Assembly (NCBI GenBank): GCA_913061235.1
Contig: CAJXTB010000027.1
Span: 19,734 to 83,733 of the forward strand
From: an uncultured Pseudomonadota bacterium
GTDB lineage: Bacteria > Myxococcota_A > UBA796 > GCA-2862545
DNA: 64,000 bases
Direction of reading: 5' to 3'
In this document: positions 44,494 through 53,428 of the stretch, one piece after another
Layout: the number at the start of each line of letters is the position of its first letter
Position numbering within the stretch: position 1 is the stretch's first letter
The notes under the pieces: generated by a model
What the model saw: only the letters and a program-made list of their open reading frames with translations
Database searches by the model: none
Told to the model about the DNA's origin: nothing
Position numbers and translations under genes: made by a program

Positions 44494-45486
44494 CTACGGC
44501 TCGACCTCAATAGCCTCGGCTGCACACACATCCGGCGCGGTGAGCGGATTGCAGCGACTGGGCGCGCCGTCGGGCATCTGAACCACGTAGCCGGTGTCTG
44601 GATGCGGGATCGGGAAGTCGGTACTGACAAAGTGAGCACCAGAAGCCAGGGCCGCATCTCGCTTGCGGGTGTCGTTATTCGCGGGCTCCACAACATCCGC
44701 GTCGGCGCGCGTACGAACCAGATGCCCAGCAGCCACCACACCGGAGATAGCGCCATTGAACGGGTCATTCATGCTGTGAATGGCCGCGTACGGCGCATCT
44801 AAGTCCCCGTACGCATCTTGGAAAATCAGGTTGCCGACCACGTCTTCGCCACCTTGGGTGTACACCTCTCGCCAAGGCCCCCGCGCATGCAACACGTAGA
44901 TGGCGCGCTGGCGTAGACCCCGCATGACCGGCCATCCGTCGGGCTCCAGGGCGTCGCGAACCGTATCTGAGTCGCCGCGAACATCGTCCGGAGTCAGCAG
45001 GCGTTCGCGCTCCCAAACATCAAGCAGTACCGCCTCAATAGCGGCCAATCGCTCTGCGACGTCATCGTCCTCAACAGAGCCATCCTTCACTTCCAGCAAC
45101 GTCACAATGGGATGATGTCCCGGCGCGCTGTCCGACCACACCCGCTGCGCCCACAGGCAATCACGCAGCGTCGGACAAGAGCTGATGGGGTCCAATGCCG
45201 GAATGTGAAACACGTCGTAGCCGTCGCGGTCGTCATTCCAGTACAAGTCCAGCTCGAACTGCCGCACGCCCTGGAAGGCCGCTTGCTCCCACAATGGCGC
45301 GTGCCGATAGTCCCACTCTGGGCGTCCAAGTGCCGGTTCTGCGTGGTAGCTATTGTGGGTACCGACAGCTTGGATGTGGTGCATGCGCAGCGTGTCATCT
45401 AGAGGACCCACCAGCGGTTGACGGGGTCCAGGCAGGTCCGCTGAGCAACCGGCAAGGACAACGACGATGACGAACTGTACGCGCAT
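44494..45486 (-). CDS. PLC-like lipoprotein (Ca2+-dependent phosphoinositide phospholipase C family)
   Basis: A 330-residue lipoprotein: MRVQFVIVVVLAGC. The TIM-barrel PLC pattern is visible as HHIQAVGTHNSYHAEP (first catalytic His), GVRQFELDLYW (acidic metal-site), and HPIVTLLEVKDGS, then LRQRAIYVLHARGPW. Bacterial members are secreted and of unknown substrate. Convergent with the hydrolase gene, divergent from sufE; 8-base gap before the hydrolase 3' end. Confidence 0.8.
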   Translation of the reverse strand: MRVQFVIVVVLAGCSADLPGPRQPLVGPLDDTLRMHHIQAVGTHNSYHAEPALGRPEWDYRHAPLWEQAAFQGVRQFELDLYWNDDRDGYDVFHIPALDPISSCPTLRDCLWAQRVWSDSAPGHHPIVTLLEVKDGSVEDDDVAERLAAIEAVLLDVWERERLLTPDDVRGDSDTVRDALEPDGWPVMRGLRQRAIYVLHARGPWREVYTQGGEDVVGNLIFQDAYGDLDAPYAAIHSMNDPFNGAISGVVAAGHLVRTRADADVVEPANNDTRKRDAALASGAHFVSTDFPIPHPDTGYVVQMPDGAPSRCNPLTAPDVCAAEAIEVEP

Positions 45487-45549
45487 GCAGCGATGCTACC
45501 GCAGACGGGGGCGCGCCGGTCGGATACATCGGCGCCACGGAGGGCTTCC

Positions 45550-45957
45550 ATGACGGTCGACGAGCTAAAAGAGAACTTTGACTTGTTTGATGACTGGGAG
45601 GAAAAGTACGTCTACCTCATCGACTTGGGCAAGAAGCTGGAAGACATGCCGGCAGACCTCAAGAACGATGTGACCCGCGTAGAAGGTTGCTTATCCCAGG
45701 TTTGGTACGTGCTCACACCGGGTGACAACGCCAGCCTGCACTTTGTCGCTGACAGCGACAGCGCCATTGTTCGTGGCCTCATTGCCATACTCTTGACCCT
45801 GTACAACGGTCGCGATGCCGCAGAAATCACCGGCGGCGAAGCGCACGACTTGTTCGAGAGTCTGGGCTTCGGAAACCACATCTCCTCCAACCGCCGCAAC
45901 GGTTTCGCAGCGATGGTCGGACGCATCGAAGCGCTCGCCAGACTACGCACCCAATAG
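45550..45957 (+). CDS. sufE: SufE-family sulfur acceptor protein
   Basis: A 135-residue SufE-type protein that takes persulfide sulfur from a class II cysteine desulfurase and hands it to Fe-S assembly. Recognisable are FDLFDDWEEKYVYLIDLGKKL (residues 10-30) and the active cysteine region VEGCLSQVWY (Cys47). No suf cluster is adjacent; the nearest PLP enzyme is 5 kb upstream. ATG 45550 follows GGAGGGCTTCC. Runs 8 bases before moaB, so probably co-transcribed with it. Confidence 0.9.
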   Translation: MTVDELKENFDLFDDWEEKYVYLIDLGKKLEDMPADLKNDVTRVEGCLSQVWYVLTPGDNASLHFVADSDSAIVRGLIAILLTLYNGRDAAEITGGEAHDLFESLGFGNHISSNRRNGFAAMVGRIEALARLRTQ

Positions 45958-45965
45958 GAGTCCCC

Positions 45966-46487
45966 ATGCCGCATCTCGATGAATCGAGGGCATTTCGTTC
46001 ACTTCGACTAGGGGTCATCACCCTGTCGGACACACGCACCCTGCAGACGGACACTTCGGGTAGCTACTTGTGCGACGCCCTGGCCGACGCCGGCCACACC
46101 TTGGCCCGTCGGGTACTCATCGCAGATGACAAGGCCCTGCTGCACAGCACCCTCGTTCAGTGGTCCGCCGACTCCGAAATCGACGTCATCCTGACCACCG
46201 GCGGCACCGGACTGACCCGGCGCGACATCACACCAGACGTTGTCGAATCGCTCGCAACCAAGCTCATTCCAGGGTTCGGTGAAATCTTCCGCATGCAGTC
46301 GTACAAGACCATCGGGACCTCCACCATTCAGTCGCGCGCCGTGGGTGCACTGATCGACACCACACTGGTATTCGCCCTTCCCGGCTCCACAGGCGCCTGC
46401 CGAGACGCGTGGACGGGCATCTTGGTGCACCAGCTCGACAGCCGATTCCGTCCGTGCAACTTCGCGGAACTACTCGACCGCTTTTGA
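45966..46487 (+). CDS. moaB: MoaB-family molybdopterin biosynthesis protein
   Basis: A 173-residue MogA/MoaB-like protein that adenylylates molybdopterin in molybdenum cofactor assembly. The family pattern is clear: LRLGVITLSDTRT, then DVILTTGGTGLTRRDITPDVV, PGFGEIFRMQSYKTIGTSTIQSRAVGAL in part, and VFALPGSTGACRDAW. Hexameric enzymes of this family are this size. AGGAG lies in front of the ATG. Confidence 0.93.
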   Translation: MPHLDESRAFRSLRLGVITLSDTRTLQTDTSGSYLCDALADAGHTLARRVLIADDKALLHSTLVQWSADSEIDVILTTGGTGLTRRDITPDVVESLATKLIPGFGEIFRMQSYKTIGTSTIQSRAVGALIDTTLVFALPGSTGACRDAWTGILVHQLDSRFRPCNFAELLDRF

Positions 46488-47405
46488 GATCATGCGCTGC
46501 CACCAGCTTCCGTCATGTGCGACGGGAATGACAGGCTTTACGTCGCGCGCATCCAGCATTGCCTCAATGTTCAGTGCCAACACAGAGCGCTGTTGAAGCA
46601 GTGCATGTAGCGTGGTCTCGGCCGTCTCATGGGGCATGGGCCACAGCGGAGCGATGCCCCCGGGGCCGTCACTCTGCACCCACACAAGTCCATGCCGGTC
46701 ACAGCACACCGACCCCACACGAGCAGCGAGCCCAACCATCCAGCGCGCTGTCGGTAAGTCGGGCCGGACCACCTGCATGGCGCCCTCTGAGACAATGCCG
46801 ACCACCTGCTGACCACTGGGGTGGCCACTCCACGTCACCCACGGCTCACCCGAGCGAACCACTACGTGCAGCTCTGCGTCGTCGCTGGCAATGCTCATCA
46901 GAACGCGCGTTCGGATTCCAAGGGGAGACCACCCTACTCGCAGCGCGGTCTCGGAGAAGTCGGGCGGATGGACCTCTCCACTCAGATCGGCCTCCGGCAA
47001 CACCGAGAGCACGTCCTCGTACCGCTTACCCATCGGTCCCTGGTACTTCGCTCCGCGCGTATCGATGGCCGAGCCCAGCATGTGCTTGGACAGCTCAACT
47101 GCGATGCTCACTACCCACCAAGGTGCGTCATCAAAGAACACCTGTCCACGACTCCAGCGAACCGCCACATCGTGGTCTTTACGGGACATCCAAGCGACCG
47201 CGTCATCGTCAGTTGTCCGCACACGTTTCACACGCTGACAGGCTGTATAGAAGTCAGAAAGCGGAATAATCGGTGGCGGACGAGTATAGTGCACCGGGTC
47301 AAAACCAAGCGCGTCGGGCGCCACCACACCGCGAATCGGGCGGATGCGGAGGTCGATGGACAGGGGAACTCCAGTGAGACCCCTGCCCCATCGGCCCAAA
47401 AGCAC
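46470..47405 (-). CDS. Protein of unknown function
   Basis: About 311 residues with the chosen GTG start; the frame is open further up to 47564 but that overlaps the thioesterase gene. No good ribosome site decides the start. A Trp-rich, mixed alpha/beta cytoplasmic protein (PPIIPLSDFYTACQRVKRV, PWWVVSIAVELSKHMLG, WVTWSGHPSGQQVVGIVSEGAMQVV in part). I do not recognise a domain. Convergent with moaB with an 18-base overlap, in the same direction as tesB. Confidence 0.5.
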   Translation of the reverse strand: MLLGRWGRGLTGVPLSIDLRIRPIRGVVAPDALGFDPVHYTRPPPIIPLSDFYTACQRVKRVRTTDDDAVAWMSRKDHDVAVRWSRGQVFFDDAPWWVVSIAVELSKHMLGSAIDTRGAKYQGPMGKRYEDVLSVLPEADLSGEVHPPDFSETALRVGWSPLGIRTRVLMSIASDDAELHVVVRSGEPWVTWSGHPSGQQVVGIVSEGAMQVVRPDLPTARWMVGLAARVGSVCCDRHGLVWVQSDGPGGIAPLWPMPHETAETTLHALLQQRSVLALNIEAMLDARDVKPVIPVAHDGSWWQRMISKAVE

Positions 47406-47434
47406 CGTCGCTGAAGACCGTTCTCCGACAGCCT

Positions 47435-48295
47435 CTAGCGGCGTCTCATCAAGCCTTCTTGGGTCGTGGTCGCAACGAGCACCCCCTGCCGGTTGAAGAC
47501 GCGGCCTTGAACCAGACCTCGAGCACCACTCGCAGACGGGCTGTCGATGACGTGTAGCAGCCACTCATCCATGCGGAACGGGCGGTGAAACCACATGGCA
47601 TGGTCAACGCTCGCCACTTGCATCTTCGGGGACAACCAAGAAGCCCCGTGAGGCTGAAGTGCCGTGGTCAAGAACTGAAAATCAGACGCATAGGCAAGTA
47701 GGTAGCGATGCAATGCAGGGTCGTCAGGTAGTGAGTCGACCGCGCGCATCCACACCACCTTGTTCGCTGGGCGAATCTCGGGATTGAGGGGGTTGGACGA
47801 GCCATGAACCCGCAGCTCAATCGGACGTTCTGCGAGTACTTTGTCGCTTAGACCCGGCGGAATCTTATCTGCCACGCGCCGCACCAACTCCAGCTCCGAC
47901 AGCAATCCCTCGGGTTCGCGGACATCAGTGGGTGCGGGGGCTGCGTGGTCGTAGCCCTCTTCTTCCACCTGGAACGACGCCGAGAGATTGAAGATGGCGC
48001 GCCCACCCTGAATCGCGACAACGCGGCGGGTGGTGAAGCTCCGTCCATCCCGAATGCAGTCCACGTCATAGATAACGGGCTTGGATGCGTCTCCGCGATG
48101 CAAGAAGTAGCTGTGTAGCGAGTGAACCGTGCGGTTGTCGGGCACAGTCTGGCTCGCCGCGGACAACGCCTGCCCTACGACCTGACCGCCGAAGATGGCC
48201 CCCCAGCCCAGGTCTTGACTCTGACCGCGAAAGAGGGTTTTTTCCAAGCGTTCCAAGGCAAGAATATCGACCAAGCGGGCCAAGACGGGATTCAC
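47435..48295 (-). CDS. tesB: Acyl-CoA thioesterase II (TesB type)
   Basis: About 286 residues with two hot-dog domains, hydrolysing acyl-CoA to free acid and CoA. N-terminal: FRGQSQDLGWGAIFGGQVVGQALSAA and SLHSYFLHRGDASKPVIYDVD in part; the C-terminal half contains the catalytic region DYASDFQFL in the form AYASDFQFLTTAL, and HAMWFHRPFRMDEWLLHV. A GTG start at 48295 has GGAG upstream; GTG at 48301 would add two residues. Family length normal. Confidence 0.93.
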   Translation of the reverse strand: MNPVLARLVDILALERLEKTLFRGQSQDLGWGAIFGGQVVGQALSAASQTVPDNRTVHSLHSYFLHRGDASKPVIYDVDCIRDGRSFTTRRVVAIQGGRAIFNLSASFQVEEEGYDHAAPAPTDVREPEGLLSELELVRRVADKIPPGLSDKVLAERPIELRVHGSSNPLNPEIRPANKVVWMRAVDSLPDDPALHRYLLAYASDFQFLTTALQPHGASWLSPKMQVASVDHAMWFHRPFRMDEWLLHVIDSPSASGARGLVQGRVFNRQGVLVATTTQEGLMRRR

Positions 48296-48331
48296 AGGCA
48301 CTCCATTGCTGCACCCTATCCAGGACCAGCC

Positions 48332-49336
48332 CTAGACCTGTATCGCTATCAAGCCAATGATGACCCCGACACACAGCACCACCAACAACACTCCGCCTAC
48401 GCCCAACGCGCCCCACAAGAACCACGGAACGTCACTGGACGCTGCGAGCGCCAACGGCAGAGGGGCAGAGACCTCGGGTGTCACAAAGACGCCCGACGGC
48501 ACGGGTGTGCGGTAGGCAGCGGGAGACTTCAGCGCATGGCGAAAGGCTTCCATTCCTGGCAATCGAGAATCTGGATTGTCCCGAGTGGCCCGTTCAACGA
48601 CCAAGTCCAGTGCGTTCGGAAGGGGCTGGGTGGAGCTGGCATCCGGTGGGTCGCCGGTCAACACATGCTGCAGCAGCAGTCCCAGAGCGTACACATCGGT
48701 CGCTCGAGACAGTTCTCCGCCCGTCTTTTGCTCGGGAGCTAAGAACAGCCCTTCAATCGGTGTCTGTGGCGTGACCTCGTCGTGCATCGCTGAGCGCATG
48801 AAGAAATCGCTGACCCGAACCTCTCCGGATGGGGAGACAAATACGTTGCCGGGGTGAATGTCGAGGTGAAGCACGTCTTGTTCGTGAGCAATATCGACTG
48901 CCTCAGCGATAGCGTCGACAATGGGCAGAGCAACGTCCGCAGAAAGTGAGCCATGCTTCGCTAGGACGGTCGCTAGTGTTGGCCAGCTCTCGTGCTCCTG
49001 AACAATCGCAATCCGCTTCTTGCCTTTTAATCCGACCGTATCGATAGCCAGCAGTGACAGAATGCTCGGATGGTCCAGACGCGCCGCTTCTCGCGCCGCA
49101 CGAACGAACCGCCGCGCCCCCGACGGGTCCTCAATGTCGGTCGACATGCGAGGGTTAAACACCTTCACCGCTACGCGCCGACCTTTCTTGCGCTGGTCAT
49201 TGGCGATGTACACCCGTCCGAGAGCACCCGCACCAATCTCGGTCAGGAACACGTAACGACCGGCCACAGGCGGCTGGCTTTCGTAGGGATTCACTACGAT
49301 TTCGATGTTCGCACCAGACTGGAAATCGTCGCTCAC
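48332..49336 (-). CDS. Ser/Thr protein kinase with C-terminal membrane anchor, altered HRD and DFG
   Basis: A 334-residue Hanks-type kinase. Gly-loop GAGALGRVY (35-43), the ATP lysine VAVKVF (Lys58), catalytic-loop HLDIHPGNV (Asp159, Asn164; the usual Arg is Leu), metal-site SDFF (Asp177, with Phe in place of the DFG Gly), and LAPEQ for the APE motif. A single membrane helix at the C-terminus (FLWGALGVGGVLLVVLCVGVIIGLIAI) puts the kinase in the cytoplasm. GTG start with AGGAGA upstream. The key Lys and Asp residues remain, so activity is possible but unusual. Substrate unknown. Confidence 0.85.
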   Translation of the reverse strand: MSDDFQSGANIEIVVNPYESQPPVAGRYVFLTEIGAGALGRVYIANDQRKKGRRVAVKVFNPRMSTDIEDPSGARRFVRAAREAARLDHPSILSLLAIDTVGLKGKKRIAIVQEHESWPTLATVLAKHGSLSADVALPIVDAIAEAVDIAHEQDVLHLDIHPGNVFVSPSGEVRVSDFFMRSAMHDEVTPQTPIEGLFLAPEQKTGGELSRATDVYALGLLLQHVLTGDPPDASSTQPLPNALDLVVERATRDNPDSRLPGMEAFRHALKSPAAYRTPVPSGVFVTPEVSAPLPLALAASSDVPWFLWGALGVGGVLLVVLCVGVIIGLIAIQV

Positions 49337-49424
49337 GCACTCTCCTGGCGGCTACGAAACGCCGCTGTAGGGAAAGTCTACCGCATGCGGCATGCGAGCA
49401 CGACTCGTCACGGAACGCCGTCTA

Positions 49425-49808
49425 CTAGTTGAGGCTGTCAGGGTCCACGAGAGTAAATGCCCCAATCGCAGCATCAAAGGAGACTCCGTCTTCGGTGACC
49501 ATGTGGTAGCTACCAGACATCGTTCCCAACGATGTCGGTAGCGGACACGCCGATGTATAGCGGAAGGTCGCGCCGGGTCCGAGCTTTGGTTGCTCGCCCA
49601 CAACGCCCGGCCCCTCTACAACTTCCTCATTGCCCAGAGCGTCGGTAATGACCCAACGGCGAGTCATCAGTGTCACCGGCACCTCGCCAAGGTTGGTGAT
49701 GTCGACCGTGTACGCGAAAAACCAAAGGTTTTTGGCAGGGTTCGACCGCTGTGGCACGTAGCGTGGCGCGACACGTACACGCACGCTGCGAGTGATGCTC
49801 TCGGACAT
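49425..49808 (-). CDS. apaG: ApaG-family protein
   Basis: A 127-residue ApaG-like protein with a fibronectin-like beta fold. Family positions visible: VRVRVAPRYVPQRS, FFAYTVDITNLGEVPVTLMTRRWVITDALG, VEGPGVVGEQPKLGPGATFRYTSACPLPT and GSYHMVTEDGVSFD. ApaG is linked to Co2+/Mg2+ resistance and in some bacteria sits beside RNA-processing genes; the molecular role is unsettled. Divergent from the DUF2585 gene with a 64-base spacer. Confidence 0.93.
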   Translation of the reverse strand: MSESITRSVRVRVAPRYVPQRSNPAKNLWFFAYTVDITNLGEVPVTLMTRRWVITDALGNEEVVEGPGVVGEQPKLGPGATFRYTSACPLPTSLGTMSGSYHMVTEDGVSFDAAIGAFTLVDPDSLN

Positions 49809-49872
49809 GTTGGCTCCCCCAAGGCGTTTGTATCACCCTCACAGGGTAGTGTGCCGCCCGCTGGAGGTCTGC

Positions 49873-50565
49873 ATGAGCGAGAGTCCGTCAACCCCGACCC
49901 AACCATGGTGGCCCATTGGCGTCGCCATCGCATTCGCGCTGACATCCGCAATCATCTTGAGCCAGATGGGGCGAGTGGTGTGGTGTGCACAGGGAGACCT
50001 GATGCCGTGGAGCTTCGACATCTGGAGCGCCCACAACTCGCAGCACATTCTCGACCCCTACACCTTCACACATGTGCTGCATGGCGTGATGTTCTATGGG
50101 GTTCTGGCATTCCTGTTCAGCGACGGTGCCAAGCGAAAAGCGTTCTTGGCGCGGATTCTCTCGGCACAGACCATTGCGTCCATTGGAAACAAGGTCTGGT
50201 TTCGCGCCGTGATTCTCGCGTTCGGCAAGCGCCACCTGCGCATCCGACTGATGATTGCGGTGGTCCTCGAGAGCATCTGGGAGGTCGTCGAGAACAGCCA
50301 GTGGATTATCGAAAAGTACCGCGAAGCAACGATTTCGCTCGACTACAACGGTGACAGCGTCATGAACTCCATGGCCGACATCGGAGCGTGTATCGGCGGC
50401 TTCATGTTGGCTGCAAGCCTGCCCGTGTGGGGCAGCGTGGCGTTCTTCATCGTCGTTGAGCTGTTCTTGGCATGGTGGATAAAGGACAGCCTTATCCTCA
50501 ACATCATCATGCTCACCTTCCCAATCGACGCCATCAAACAGTGGCAATCGGGAGGAACGCCATGA
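49873..50565 (+). CDS. DUF2585 family membrane protein
   Basis: A 230-residue integral membrane protein with about five helices. The family's key region is clear: CAQGDLMPWSFDIWSAHNSQHILDPYTFTHVLHGVMFYG in parts, carrying several His and Asp residues in the membrane interface, then VVLESIWEVVENSQWIIEKYREATISLDYNGDSVMNSMADI in parts, and a last helix. GGAGG five bases before the ATG at 49873. Function not known. Its stop overlaps the symporter start (ATGA), so these two are an operon. Confidence 0.88.
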   Translation: MSESPSTPTQPWWPIGVAIAFALTSAIILSQMGRVVWCAQGDLMPWSFDIWSAHNSQHILDPYTFTHVLHGVMFYGVLAFLFSDGAKRKAFLARILSAQTIASIGNKVWFRAVILAFGKRHLRIRLMIAVVLESIWEVVENSQWIIEKYREATISLDYNGDSVMNSMADIGACIGGFMLAASLPVWGSVAFFIVVELFLAWWIKDSLILNIIMLTFPIDAIKQWQSGGTP

Positions 50566-52691
50566 GCTGGGCCAACGTCGACCCGTACATCTACCAGTAC
50601 ACCATCGGCGGTATCGTCTTTTTGGTGGGACTGCTCTACGCCTTTCGCACCGGCGCTATTGGGTTTTCGGGCAAGGGGTTGGTGTGGCTTACGGTCCTGC
50701 TCACCGGATTCGCCTTCTTTGCCGGACTTCAAGGCTGGCTGCAGTACGGCTCGATGACAGAGGCCCTTCCCGACACAATGCCCCAGCATCCTGACTTCTC
50801 ACAGGAGCAGGGAAAGCACTTAGGCACGTGGCTCGATTACACAGTCATGGCTGGCTATTTCGTAGCGATTGTCTTGGTTGGCGTGCTGTTCGGTCGCAAA
50901 GGCGGCGGTACCAAGGACTTCTTCTTTGGCGGACAGCGCTTTTCGTGGTGGCTCATCTCGTTCTCGCTGGTGGCCACCGTTGTTGGCGCCAACTCATTCG
51001 TCAAGTACAGCAAGATTGCCTACGGATACGGCCTCGCCAGCACCCAGACCTACCTCAATGACTGGTTCTGGATGCCGCTGCTCGCTTTTGGCTGGCTCCC
51101 CATTCTGTACTTTGGCCGTCTGACCTCCATTCCCGAGTACTTCGAGAAGCGCTTTGGTCCGCTGGCACGCCGCGTCGTCACCATGCTTCTGCTGACGTAC
51201 CTCGTCGGATATATCGGGATCAACCTGTTTACCATGGGCGTCGCGCTCAACGCCATGCTCGGATGGAGCATCTTCTACTCGGCCTGCGGCGTAGCGGTTC
51301 TCTCAGCGACCTACGTGACGGTCGGCGGGCAAACCAGCGTCATCATGACCGACCTGTTCCAGGGCTGCATGTTGCTGGCGACGGGGCTCATCCTGTTGGT
51401 CCTCGGAGCCGACCACCTCGGCGGGTACGACCTGCTGTGGGAACACCTACCGCGGGACCATCGACGTGCTTTCCCGCACTTCAACGCAGACCCAGCCTAC
51501 CCAGGCGTGGGCATCTTCTGGCAGGACGCCATTGCCAACTCGGCCATGTTCTACTTCCTCAATCAGGGCATCCTGATGCGCTTCATGGCAGCGCGTTCGG
51601 CCAATGAAGGTCGCAAGGCTGCCGTGGGCGTGCTGGTCATCCTCATGCCCATTGCCGCGATTGTCGTGGCAAGCGGCGGCTGGGTTGGTGCTGCCTTCAG
51701 CCATGCGGGTGTGTTCCCGCAGGACCTTGAAGGCGACAAGGTATTCTTCATCGCGGCCGAAGTATTGGCCATGCCTGGCGTGTTTGGCCTTGTCCTCGCT
51801 GCCCTCACCGCAGCCCTCATGTCGACCGTAGATACGCTGGTGACGGCAGTCGCAGCCATCGTCGTCAACGACATCTATGACCCGCTTCAGCCTAAAGCGA
51901 CCGAAAGCCAGCGCATGACCGCGGCACGTGTGTCCAGCGTCTCCGTCACCCTCATCGGCGTACTGCTCGTCCCCGTCTTCATGTCATTCGATAGCATTTA
52001 TGCCGCTCATGGAGCCTTCACCGCAGCAATCACGCCGCCGATGGTCGTCGCACTTCTTCTGGGTGTCTTCTGGCGGCGCTTCACACCGGCAGCGGCCGTC
52101 GCAACGCTGGTTGGAGGCACGCTCCTGATTGTTGTCTCCCTCTTCGTACCCAGTGTCATTGCGCCGTTCGCACATGGGGTTCCGGCCGGAGAAGTTGGCG
52201 AGGGGCTGTTCGCTGGCGTCAAACAGTACAAGTACATGCGAGCACTGTACGGACTGGTAGTCAGCGGCGTCATCGGTGTGGGCGTCACCTTCTTCACCAA
52301 GGCGCGCCCCCTGGATGACGTTCGTGGTTGGGTATGGGGAACCGCTGGCGACGCCATCGCCGCGTACACCGGCAAGGGCCGTGAAGAGACCGCTAGTAGC
52401 TGGGTCAAAGCAACCCCAACTCTCTCGACAGACACAGGCGAGTACGGTCCCGGCAAGCTTCCCGGGGCGGTCTTGTCGACAGGACTCGCCGCCCAGCTGC
52501 AAGCGACCGTCGGGGACATGGTCTTCGTCACCGATAGCCGCTGGTGGCTCGGGGGCCTCCGAGCCACGCATGCCATGGTGACCGCAGTGTCGGACGACGC
52601 AACCCAGACCATCGCGCTGGCTGAGCCTGTGTGGGAGACCGTGGTCGAAGGGCGAGAAAAATCACACGTGAGCGTTCAGCGATTGTATTAG
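50562..52691 (+). CDS. Sodium:solute symporter (SSS family), large form
   Basis: A 709-residue Na+-coupled carrier. Typical elements: FFFGGQRFSWWLISFSLVATVVGANSFVKYSKIAYGYG in parts (sodium site and first core helices), SIPEYFEKRFGPLARRV, and a later LTAALMSTVDTLVTAVAAIVVNDIYDPL in parts. More than ten membrane helices, and a hydrophilic C-terminal extension of about 130 residues. ATG at 50562 overlaps the previous stop by four bases. Substrate unknown (the family moves sugars, amino acids, vitamins and organic acids). Confidence 0.92.
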   Translation: MSWANVDPYIYQYTIGGIVFLVGLLYAFRTGAIGFSGKGLVWLTVLLTGFAFFAGLQGWLQYGSMTEALPDTMPQHPDFSQEQGKHLGTWLDYTVMAGYFVAIVLVGVLFGRKGGGTKDFFFGGQRFSWWLISFSLVATVVGANSFVKYSKIAYGYGLASTQTYLNDWFWMPLLAFGWLPILYFGRLTSIPEYFEKRFGPLARRVVTMLLLTYLVGYIGINLFTMGVALNAMLGWSIFYSACGVAVLSATYVTVGGQTSVIMTDLFQGCMLLATGLILLVLGADHLGGYDLLWEHLPRDHRRAFPHFNADPAYPGVGIFWQDAIANSAMFYFLNQGILMRFMAARSANEGRKAAVGVLVILMPIAAIVVASGGWVGAAFSHAGVFPQDLEGDKVFFIAAEVLAMPGVFGLVLAALTAALMSTVDTLVTAVAAIVVNDIYDPLQPKATESQRMTAARVSSVSVTLIGVLLVPVFMSFDSIYAAHGAFTAAITPPMVVALLLGVFWRRFTPAAAVATLVGGTLLIVVSLFVPSVIAPFAHGVPAGEVGEGLFAGVKQYKYMRALYGLVVSGVIGVGVTFFTKARPLDDVRGWVWGTAGDAIAAYTGKGREETASSWVKATPTLSTDTGEYGPGKLPGAVLSTGLAAQLQATVGDMVFVTDSRWWLGGLRATHAMVTAVSDDATQTIALAEPVWETVVEGREKSHVSVQRLY

Positions 52692-52859
52692 GGGCTCGTC
52701 GCACAATAATCGCGCTAGGTGGCGGCGACGAGGCGCCGCGAGGGTGAGGCTGCGAACCCGATGGTATGGCCCGGTCATCCAGAGAGGTGAGCAACGAAGC
52801 CATCGTGGATGCATCGGCGTCGAAACCTAGCGATTGTTTTGCGATGCGCCCGCAGGGCC

Positions 52860-52875
52860 CGGACAGTTTTTGGCT
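52860..52875. promoter_or_regulatory. Recurrent 16-bp motif, copy 3 (CGGACAGTTTTTGGCT)
   Basis: Identical to copy 1 over the first 14 positions. It lies 23 bases upstream of the GTG of the membrane-anchored nuclease gene, but in the opposite orientation relative to the gene compared with copies 1 and 2. Confidence 0.3.
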
Positions 52876-52898
52876 GGGCAGTGAACTAGGCTGTAGTC

Positions 52899-53351
52899 GT
52901 GGACATCACCCTCCCGGCATGGACTCTCTTCGCAGCCCTCGCGGTCGTGCTCACGGTCTTGCTGTTGTGGGCACGGGCTCGCTCGCGCGTCGGGCGTGGC
53001 AATCGGCGTCGCCAGCAGGTCGCGACTGCTGGTGAGCGCAGAGCAGAGGTACTACTTCATCGTGCCGGATACACAGTGGTGGAGCGTCAAGTCACGCGGC
53101 ACTGGACCTTATGGGTAGATGACCGTCCCAAGCGCTGCTCTGCCCGTGCGGACCTTGTGGTCGAAGGCCATGGCGGGCGATTCGTGGCAGAGGTGAAGAC
53201 CGGATCGACCGCCAGTCGGCCCACGCAGCCCAGCACACGGCGACAGCTGCTTGAGTACCTCCACGTCTTTCCCGTTGACGGTGTCTTACTAGTAGACATG
53301 CACCGGGAGCGTATCCGAGAGGTAAGTTTTGCCCTCGAAGACCCCATCTGA
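52899..53351 (+). CDS. Membrane-anchored PD-(D/E)XK nuclease-like protein (YraN-type)
   Basis: A 150-residue protein: an N-terminal membrane helix (residues 7-27), a basic linker, then a restriction-endonuclease-like fold with GERRAEVLLHRAGYTVVERQV, Asp85 in ARADLVVEG and the Glu98-x-Lys100 pair in FVAEVKTG, the same order as in UPF0102 (YraN) nucleases. The GTG start is weakly supported by a ribosome site. Function unknown; nuclease activity likely given the intact motif. Confidence 0.75.
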   Translation: MDITLPAWTLFAALAVVLTVLLLWARARSRVGRGNRRRQQVATAGERRAEVLLHRAGYTVVERQVTRHWTLWVDDRPKRCSARADLVVEGHGGRFVAEVKTGSTASRPTQPSTRRQLLEYLHVFPVDGVLLVDMHRERIREVSFALEDPI

Positions 53352-53428
53352 ACATCACCGTAGAAATCATGGGTTGCAACTCGCTGCTGTACACGTCAAC
53401 TTGCGCTCCTCTGTGCACCGGAGTCCCC

